Part shown: positions 60,142-64,000 of the stretch, one piece after another
How positions within the stretch are numbered: the first letter of the stretch is position 1
Layout of the letters: every line of letters starts with the position of its first letter
Origin: Lentinula raphanica
Taxonomy: Eukaryota > Basidiomycota > Agaricomycetes > Agaricales > Omphalotaceae
Assembly: GCA_027919835.1 (NCBI GenBank)
Contig: JANVFP010000052.1
Span: forward strand, 116,887 to 180,886
Direction: 5' to 3'
DNA length: 64,000 nt
Translations under genes and position numbers: made by a program
Notes under the pieces: generated by a model
Told to the model about the DNA's origin: nothing
Seen by the model: the letters and a program-made list of their open reading frames with translations, nothing else
The model's database searches: none

Positions 60142-61090
60142 ATGTATCTGTTCCGACAATATCTACGTGTCAGCGCTTGTTCGTTGCCACCGTGTTTCTC
60201 TTTTCGATAATGGCTGCTTCGATTGCATCCCCTATGCCACTTCCTTCTTCTGGACCATCGAAAGGGATACAAAAATCTGGAAAGCCATCGAAGCGGAAAG
60301 TAAGTGTCGGACTGGCATCGCCTCTTTTCAAACTCTGCATACTCATAGAGCCTTTTACAGTCGTACTATCGACGTAAGTCTTCAGGCTTCAAACCTCTTG
60401 ATCAACGATAACAATCTGACCCATGAAGGAACGATATATAGCTCGACTTTTCGAACTTGGATTGGTCGCTGTGTATCGGATTCACTGTCCAGGATGTGCC
60501 AGAGTTCGTCAACGGATATCGAACCAAAATGGAGTCTTCGACACAGTGGCTCCCTGTGCGACCCAAGTCAAAGGCAGACTCGAACGTGATGTTTGGAGCA
60601 TACGTCGCGCCGTCAGACGAGCATGTCTTTCTTAAAATTGGGACTGCGACAATGACTGATCCAACAAGGCTAAAGGTCTTACACGACCTGAGCGCAGACA
60701 TCATCGAACATCGTTCTCACAAACTCCCCAACCCTTTCTCAATTCACCAAGTCTTGATGCTCTTGGAGAAAGGGTTGATCAAGCACAAGAACAACTCTGA
60801 ATATCTTGTCTACGAATACACCTTCAACCTCCCGAGCTACCAGAATTTGTCCGATAAGTTGGTTAGTCAGAAGGGTACGGGGGCGGGGTTCGCGATTAAT
60901 AAGGTCGATATGCCATGGGAATGGGATCTATACGAGAAGATCGAAAAAAAGCAGCTCGATGTTAGGAAAATGCTCGACGCCAAAAAACGCGCAGGTTTTT
61001 GAGAACTGGTTGGACCCACGTCATCATGCGCTCGACTTCCCTAACCAGTACCCCGTCGAGCTTGGGCATGAGGAGACGACGGGCATCTGA
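60142..61090 (+). pseudogene. Degenerate copy B of the secreted-protein family
   Basis: It has the same layout as the intact gene at 43528: first exon to 60299, 13-nt micro-exon 60361-60373, last exon from 60442. The reading frame from the family's normal ATG (60142) is broken within the signal peptide by a net two-base change. The micro-exon no longer joins the last exon in phase. An extra A in the A run at about 60983-60988 shifts the frame before the C-terminus (ends LGHEETTGI in the other frame). The conserved body is still readable: GYRTKMESSTQWLPV, HRSHKLPNPFSIHQVLMLLE. Unless several bases are sequencing errors, this copy is dead. Confidence 0.65.
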
Positions 61091-62082
61091 CAGTCCATCA
61101 GTCTAGGATGAGATCAGACGGTCGTGGGATGAAGAAACCTCGGTGCACTTGGTGAGTCTCAGAACTATTGCCAACTCAGACGTAGGTAAACTCGCCCTCA
61201 GGTATATGCTCAAACCCTTTGGAAGGCCTTACTCTGCTGAACTCATCTGCTCGCCATGAAGCCGACTCCATTTCCCTTGCTATAGATTTTCTCTCCCTCT
61301 TTGAATTTTTTCCCGTCTGTTTGATCCTTTCAATTCGCTTCCTAGTAGTTTCACCCGCCTTTAGCGAACACGCACTGCTTGTACACTATTACTCACTATA
61401 GATTTTATCCCTTTTCAATCCTTGCTTCCAGGATTTGCTCTGACCGCCGCAAAAATCATTCTGATCCAGGCCCAACGGGTAACAAGATCTGTCACAGCCT
61501 CGCAGTGCACACTGCCCACACAGCCTACAGCTGATGCATATGACGGTTATCTTTGAAAAACATATGAAACGAGTTCAACATCGGCATAACCATGTATGGT
61601 GGAGGCTGGAGGGATTGGACAAGGTTACTTGAAGATTATCTCGTTTTGTCTTGCAGTGGTTGCTTGTGCATGATACTGTGCATACTTGTGCAGGTCACCG
61701 AAATCCATTCTACTACTCGTGAATTATCTCGGAGAGACGGCGCTCAAGCACCGCTATCCGAGTCCAATATCGGAATCCGCCCCACACATGGATACCGCAC
61801 CCCTAATTCCAACTTTGGTCGGTACTATGCGACCTTATGCGACTCCAACGTCGAAACAGGTCGAACTAGGTCGAACTTCGATGAGTCGAAACTTATAAAA
61901 AGTTGAGCATCCCTCTACATTTTCATTTTATCCCCAAACAAGGTTTAGTCTTGCACTTGCCCGAAACTACAACCAACCCTCAAGATTTGCTGGTCAAATC
62001 CAAAACACAGTTAGGTGAGACTCTTGCTCTAATAGTAATCCCTCTTACTCACTTGACAGTTTGCAAGCCTACCTTGCCTAGC
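61091..62082. other. Intergenic; includes upstream part of duplicated block, copy C
   Basis: 61490-62080 resembles the promoter regions of copies A and B. No other feature. Confidence 0.4.
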
Positions 62083-62281
62083 ATGTATCTGTTCCTAAAC
62101 TCTACATATACGTGGCACTCGTTCGTTGCCAAAATGCTTCTCCTTTTGATGATCGCTACTGTGATTGCCTCACCTATGCCAACTCCAGCTGGACCATCGA
62201 AGAAGGAAGTAAGTGTTTGACTGGCATCACCTATTTTCAACATTGAATACTCATAGAACCTTTGACAGTCGTACTATGAGG
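62083..62281 (+). pseudogene. Truncated copy C of the secreted-protein family
   Basis: The first exon 62083-62208 is intact and encodes a signal peptide (MLLLLMIATVIASPM). The 13-nt micro-exon 62269-62281 follows with its donor GTCAGT. The third exon, which encodes almost the whole mature protein, is absent. About 30 bases later the LTR of a copia element begins. Only the signal peptide and spacer remain. Confidence 0.75.
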
Positions 62282-62310
62282 GTCAGTCTTGAGTCTGCCT
62301 TTCTCATTAT

Positions 62311-62535
62311 TGAAGGTTGACAGAATGAATATATTTCGGTACTGGTACGAAGCAAGAAACGATTACTTGATTGTATACAAACGAGAAAGAGAATTGAGCA
62401 TACCTGGTACGAAGCAAGAAACGATGAGGGGCTTGCTTCGTCCCAGGTTAGTAATACACGGCTTAGTAAGGTATAATATATATAGTACCGATATGTGGGC
62501 TTATGCAGATGAAGACGCGTTGTCACTATCTAACA
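62311..62535 (-). mobile_element. 3' LTR of the Ty1/copia element (solo end visible)
   Basis: On the minus strand a G-rich polypurine tract (CAAGGGGGG) is followed by TGTTAGATAG, the expected LTR start. The LTR runs about 225 bp to a CA end near 62311 and contains an internal repeat (TTTCTTGCTTCGTACCAG twice). The pol stop codon (TAG at 62532-62530) falls within the first bases of the LTR. The exact end needs the other LTR, which is outside the window. Confidence 0.55.
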
Positions 62536-64000
62536 CCCCCCTTGACTCGCGTCGAGTTTGAGTAGCTTGATCCATCGAGAGTGTAATGTTCGATGTAATG
62601 GTTTTGTGAAGAGATCAGCAATGTTCTCCTTGTTGGATACATATATAATATTGATTTGTCGCTTTGCTACGCAGTCCCGGATGAAATGTTCGCGAATCGA
62701 TATGTGCTTCATTTTGCTGTGTGAATGGGGATCATGAGTACAGGCAATGGTGCCTTGGTTATCGCAAAATATTGTCGTCGGTGAGAATTGAGGAAATCCT
62801 AGTTCACTAAGAAAGTTTCGGAACCATAAAACTTCTCTCGCGCAATGGGTCGATGCTAGATATTCGGCTTCACAAGAGGATAACGCAATGACGGTTTGCT
62901 GTTTCGAGCTCCAAGATAGCGGCGATTCACCGAGTAGAACGAGAAAACCTGAGATTGACTTTCTTGCATCTCCCATACCCCAATCTGAATCAGTCAGCGC
63001 TCGAATTGTCGGATACACCACGTTGGTTGATCCTAGGAAGATACCATAGTTCTGGGTACCTTTCAGGTAACGAAGCAAATGTTTTGCGGCAGCTATGTGA
63101 TCTGGACCATACGATGCCATGAATCGAGCAAGTTCTCGCACTGTATAAGCGATATCTGGTCTAGAGCAAGTGCACAGATACATGCACTTTCCGACTACAG
63201 TTCGATATGGGAACTCTTGTACTCGATTAGCTTCGTCTTTGGTGAGGATCGATGTTTGAGGTGCAAGTCGTTTTCCGGGATCCATAGGTGTAGTAACTGC
63301 ATTACAATTTTCATAGCCAAACTCGCGGAGTATGGCTTGAGTATAGGATGCTTGGCTAATCTTGATAGTACGACGAGTCCTGTTTCGCTCGATGCTACAC
63401 CTAAGTGGAAGTTGGGTGACCCGTTATCGGTGATTTCGAACAAAGATTTGAGTTCGGCAGTGACTGAGTCTGATTCGAGAATGGAGTTAGAAGCGATGAG
63501 CATGTCATCCACACTTGTAGTGACATATGAACGTTTAGCCTCTGGGGTTGACCGAATATATACACTCCAGTCAGATTCGGTTCGTTTGAAGCCTATGGAT
63601 TCTAGCTTAGCATTAAGCTCTAGGTACCATTGTCGTCCTGATTGTTTTAGACCGTACAATCCTTTTCGTAGGCGCCAGTATCCTATTCCTATGATAGAAG
63701 GTTGACGCATATATATTTCTTCATCTAACGGTCCATTGAGGAATGCAGTTTGACATCTACTTGTCGCAGCTCCATGTCTTGTTCAGCAGCTAGAGCTAGA
63801 ATGGTTCGCATAGATTCCCACCGTGCAACAGGAGCAAAGGTGTAAGTGAAATCCTGGCCCGGAATTTGAGTAAAGCCTTTTGCTACTAGTCTGGCTTTGA
63901 ACCGAGAGATGAGTCCGTCGCGATCACGTTTGATATGTAGAACCCATTTCGAGTCGACTGCTTCCGTCCTGGTGGTAAACGCTCAACCTCCTCGTATACA
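62530..64000 (-). mobile_element. Ty1/copia retrotransposon, RT and RNase H part (runs off the window)
   Basis: Reading from 64000 downwards: SKWVLHIKRDRDGLISRFKA, RLVAKGFTQIPGQDFTYTFA and LRQVDVK (reverse transcriptase start), KGLYGLKQSGRQWYLELN and VDDMLIAS (the YVDD-type catalytic box), CSRPDIAYTVRELARFM, LSSCEAEYLAS, KHISIREHFIRD and ENIADLFTKPL (RNase H end). This order and the IADLFTKPL ending are diagnostic of copia pol. Frames break near 63765 (one A short in a run after DVK) and near 63380, so the copy is probably inactive as read. Integrase, protease, gag and the 5' LTR lie beyond the right edge. Confidence 0.9.

Overview
This window is nuclear DNA of a filamentous basidiomycete, most likely an Agaricomycete (mushroom-forming fungus). 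Genes are split by many short introns (about 48-80 nt, GT..AG, branch sites like CTAAC or CTGAC). Several protein families are typical of that class: DUF6535-ankyrin, a fungal DDE integrase beside a HECT-like gene, and an H3K9 methyltransferase with a huge disordered N-terminus. I saw no rRNA, tRNA or CRISPR array.

Layout. 0-17.4 kb is a gene-dense host block. It holds a low-complexity Gly/Met protein, a four-TM protein, ribosomal protein eL38 divergently transcribed from a P5A ATPase (SPF1 type, 19 exons), and a roughly 2,000-residue SUV39/Clr4-type H3K9 methyltransferase. 18.7-22 kb is an AT-rich DUF6535-ankyrin gene with 13 near-identical repeats. 22-31 kb is gene-poor: a MITE, a decayed RbAp48/Msi1-type WD40 pseudogene flanked by inverted repeats, and an Asn/Ser-rich gene with an internal duplication. 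31.4-32.4 kb holds the most striking locus, a small secreted protein built from an array of 48-nt micro-exons, each encoding one 16-residue repeat. 35.4-35.9 kb is a fold-back transposon with 200-bp arms. 36.2-38.6 kb is an intact DHA2-type MFS transporter. 39-42 kb is nested transposon sequence.

43.5-62.3 kb contains three copies of a secreted-protein gene family (one intact, one degenerate, one cut by a Ty1/copia element). Between them lie a three-gene cassette (integrase, HECT-like gene, conserved unknown; 47.8-56.1 kb), a repeat protein (57.3-58.3 kb) and another non-autonomous DNA element. The right edge is a Ty1/copia retrotransposon running out of the window.

Several genes (first gene, SPF1, HECT-like, third cassette gene) are interrupted only by single-base length changes, mostly in homopolymer runs. 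Elsewhere in SPF1 and the HECT-like gene the splice phases agree exactly. This looks more like sequencing or assembly error than gene death, but real decay cannot be excluded.
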